Below are positions 62,693 through 64,000 of a stretch of 64,000 bases of DNA, piece after piece (positions within the stretch are counted from its first letter, which is position 1; every line of letters begins with the position of its first letter). The notes beneath the pieces are model-generated. The model did no database searches and was not told the origin of the DNA. It saw nothing but the letters and a program-made list of their open reading frames with translations. The stretch lies in the NCBI GenBank assembly GCA_002432425.1, contig DJEL01000031.1, positions 170,767 through 234,766 of the forward strand. The letters run 5' to 3'. This DNA comes from Lachnospiraceae bacterium UBA5899. GTDB lineage: Bacteria > Bacillota > Clostridia > Lachnospirales > Lachnospiraceae. Both the position numbers and the translations under genes were made by a program.

Positions 62693-63430
62693 TTAAAAAT
62701 GTCCCATCAGAAAATCTTTTGCCACGCCGAAAAATTCGCGGAGCATATTGTTCGGCAGATAAAAAGCGGTTGCCGGAGCGGCAATTCCCACGACATTCCG
62801 GTACCCTGCCGCCTTTGCCAGCTTCACAGCACGGAATACATGAAAATTATTGGATACAATACCCACTTTGTCCGTATCCGCCTGTAAAAATTCTTTGCTG
62901 AAGCGGATATTCTGCTCCGTATTGACTGACTTGTCTTCCAATACTATTCTGTCCGGCTCTATGCCTCTCTTTACCAGATAATCATACATTCCCTGCGCCT
63001 CGGAAGCAGGTTCGTTACTGCCCTGTCCGCCCGATACAATCACCTTCGTGTCGGGATGCGCCGTCAGATATTCATATGCCGTATCCAGTCTATACTGCAA
63101 TACCCGGCTCGGTCCGGTTGTTTTCAACTGCGCTCCCAGCACCACAATATAATTCAGTTCCTTATCGGTATTTTTAGAAAATCCGCTGATAATGCAGCCT
63201 TCCGTAAACAAAAATACTGCCAGCATCAGCAGAAACAAGGTGCTTGCCGTAATATTCAGCCAATGCGGCATGGCGTGCCGTATACGTCCCCGGAATATGC
63301 CCCATACCGTAAAGACAGCTCCCATTATTCCCCATATGAGGAAAAACCAGGTGCCCGTCCCGCCTGTGACTGCCAATGCCAGACAATACACCACACAAAG
63401 TACCCCTAATATCATCCAAACTATATGCAA
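62693..63430 (-). CDS. YdcF/SanA-family membrane protein (DUF218)
   Basis: A 245-residue protein with about three N-terminal membrane helices (4-24, 30-48 and 60-80) and an extracytoplasmic DUF218 domain with VVLGAQ, VSGGQGSNEPASEA and DKSVNTEQN. Members affect envelope barrier properties, but their biochemistry is unclear. The start is TTG at 63430, seven bases after AGGAAAGGGG. The upstream ATG at 63493 follows the T tract of the tRNA terminator and has no ribosome-binding site. Confidence 0.85.
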   Translation of the reverse strand: MHIVWMILGVLCVVYCLALAVTGGTGTWFFLIWGIMGAVFTVWGIFRGRIRHAMPHWLNITASTLFLLMLAVFLFTEGCIISGFSKNTDKELNYIVVLGAQLKTTGPSRVLQYRLDTAYEYLTAHPDTKVIVSGGQGSNEPASEAQGMYDYLVKRGIEPDRIVLEDKSVNTEQNIRFSKEFLQADTDKVGIVSNNFHVFRAVKLAKAAGYRNVVGIAAPATAFYLPNNMLREFFGVAKDFLMGHF

Positions 63431-63500
63431 GGTTATGCCCCTTTCCTGTCTATAACTAACGTCCCTGTTGTGTTTCTTTCCTCTCTTCACCATAACAAAA

Positions 63501-63528
63501 AAAATCTCTGAAATCAATCAGAGATTTT
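63501..63528 (-). terminator. Terminator of the rRNA-tRNA operon
   Basis: AAAATCTCTGA/TCAGAGATTTT stem of 11 bases, six-base loop and T8 on the minus strand, just after tRNA-Cys. Confidence 0.9.
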
Positions 63529-63532
63529 TTAG

Positions 63533-63603
63533 AGGCGACAACCAGATTTGAACTGGTGATCAGGGTGTTGCAGACCCACGCCTTACCACTTGGCTATGTC
63601 GCC
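63533..63603 (-). tRNA. tRNA-Cys (GCA)
   Basis: A 71-base cloverleaf with anticodon GCA, discriminator U and TTCAAAT T-loop. CCA is not encoded. Confidence 0.95.
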
Positions 63604-63606
63604 ATA

Positions 63607-63678
63607 CTCCCCGAGTAGGGTTCGAACCTACGACCCTTCGGTTAACAGCCGAATGCTCTACCGCTGAGCTATCGAGGA
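63607..63678 (-). tRNA. tRNA-Asn (GTT)
   Basis: A 72-base cloverleaf with anticodon GTT and discriminator G. CCA is not encoded. It is three bases from tRNA-Cys and directly abuts tRNA-Glu. Confidence 0.95.
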
Positions 63679-63750
63679 TGACTCCGACGGGAATCGAACC
63701 CGTGTTACCGCCGTGAAAGGGCGATGTCTTGACCGCTTGACCACGGAGCC
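63679..63750 (-). tRNA. tRNA-Glu (TTC)
   Basis: A 72-base cloverleaf with anticodon TTC and discriminator A. CCA is not encoded; its last base is followed at once by the first base of tRNA-Asn. Confidence 0.95.
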
Positions 63751-63770
63751 ACATGCTAATAATAGTTTAT

Positions 63771-63795
63771 GCAGTACCAATCAAATTGATACTGC
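63771..63795 (-). other. Hairpin in the 23S-to-tRNA spacer
   Basis: GCAGTA and CAAT pair with ATTG and TACTGC, likely a processing element of the precursor. The 124-base spacer 63751-63874 has no room for a 5S rRNA. Confidence 0.5.
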
Positions 63796-63874
63796 TGAAT
63801 TCACAAAATGTATTGTGCCTTCAAAACCGAACATTGAACTTCTTATCTCTCTTCGACTTCCGTCTCCTGCCTTC

Positions 63875-64000
63875 TGGATAAGCCCTCGACCGATTAGTAA
63901 AAGTCAGCTCAACACATTACTGTGCTTACACCTCTTTCCTATCTACCTCATACTCTCTAAGGGGTCTTACAACATTTGTTGGGATATCTCATCTTGAGGG
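63875..64000 (-). rRNA. 23S rRNA, 3' end (partial)
   Basis: The last about 126 bases of a 23S rRNA gene on the minus strand, recognised by the near-terminal GACTTTTACTAATCGGTCG block and the helix around AGGTGTAAGCACAGTAATG. The gene continues beyond the right edge. The exact 3' end is uncertain by a few bases. Confidence 0.92.

Noticed and set aside
63431..63517. Longer N-terminus for the YdcF protein from the ATG at 63493
   Set aside because: That ATG follows the T tract of the tRNA terminator without a ribosome-binding site; TTG at 63430 has a perfect one.
63751..63874. Possible 5S rRNA between 23S and tRNA-Glu
   Set aside because: The spacer is AT-rich and lacks the 5S core helices; only a processing-type hairpin is visible.

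Overview
The window looks like chromosomal DNA of an anaerobic, low-to-mid GC Clostridia, most likely a Lachnospiraceae gut bacterium. Pointers are the gene orders rapZ-whiA-(HPr-like), gdpP-rplI-dnaB, rpsF-ssb-rpsR and sua5-rpiB-upp-comEB-atp, the Yes/Lpl-type sugar locus, an archaeal-type ProRS and strong AGGAGG ribosome-binding sites. This taxonomic call is inference from gene content only. Almost everything is on the minus strand. I saw no phage, insertion sequence, CRISPR array or resistance island.

Layout. 1-3242: start of an amino-acid-activating AMP-binding enzyme, an Asp/Glu-type racemase and a membrane-anchored transglutaminase-like protein. 3265-8231: HPr-like protein without the PTS histidine, WhiA, RapZ, MurB, ROK glucokinase and HPr kinase. 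8356-15277: UvrC, FtsH, a DUF1846 protein, thioredoxin, TrmB. 15476-17942: a D,D-carboxypeptidase and a DEDDh exonuclease that meet in one shared terminator hairpin. 17998-33518: a carbohydrate locus with an orphan solute-binding protein, YesN-like regulator, esterase, YesL-like protein, LplA/C/B-like transporter, a secreted protein with repeated modules, a YesM-like kinase and a GH31 alpha-xylosidase. 33662-49823: ProRS, a pilin-like protein, a HAD phosphatase, a complete F1Fo ATP synthase with a c subunit that carries a sodium-binding signature, then pyrimidine salvage, RpiB, Sua5, an amidase and a GH18 protein. 50045-52706: a small unknown protein, a candidate structured RNA, MecA, a membrane protein, a DUF1858 protein and a two-cluster ferredoxin. 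52844-55492: a three-gene nicotinamide-to-NaAD salvage operon. 55504-63430: a MerR-like protein, DnaB, L9, GdpP, S18-SSB-S6, DUF951, a sirtuin and a YdcF protein. 63533-64000: tRNA-Cys, tRNA-Asn and tRNA-Glu followed (on the minus strand, preceded) by the 3' end of a 23S rRNA.

How it fits together. HPr kinase, the HPr-like protein and glucokinase point to carbon-catabolite control, with the Yes/Lpl/GH31 locus as a plausible client. That locus reads as an outer sensing and binding layer (secreted modules, solute-binding proteins), an uptake system without its own ATPase, intracellular or surface hydrolases, and a YesM/YesN two-component switch. The most interesting non-coding signal is at about 50424-50626 on the minus strand: a near-consensus promoter, several nested hairpins closed by a helix that only works as RNA of that strand, and a terminator-like hairpin.
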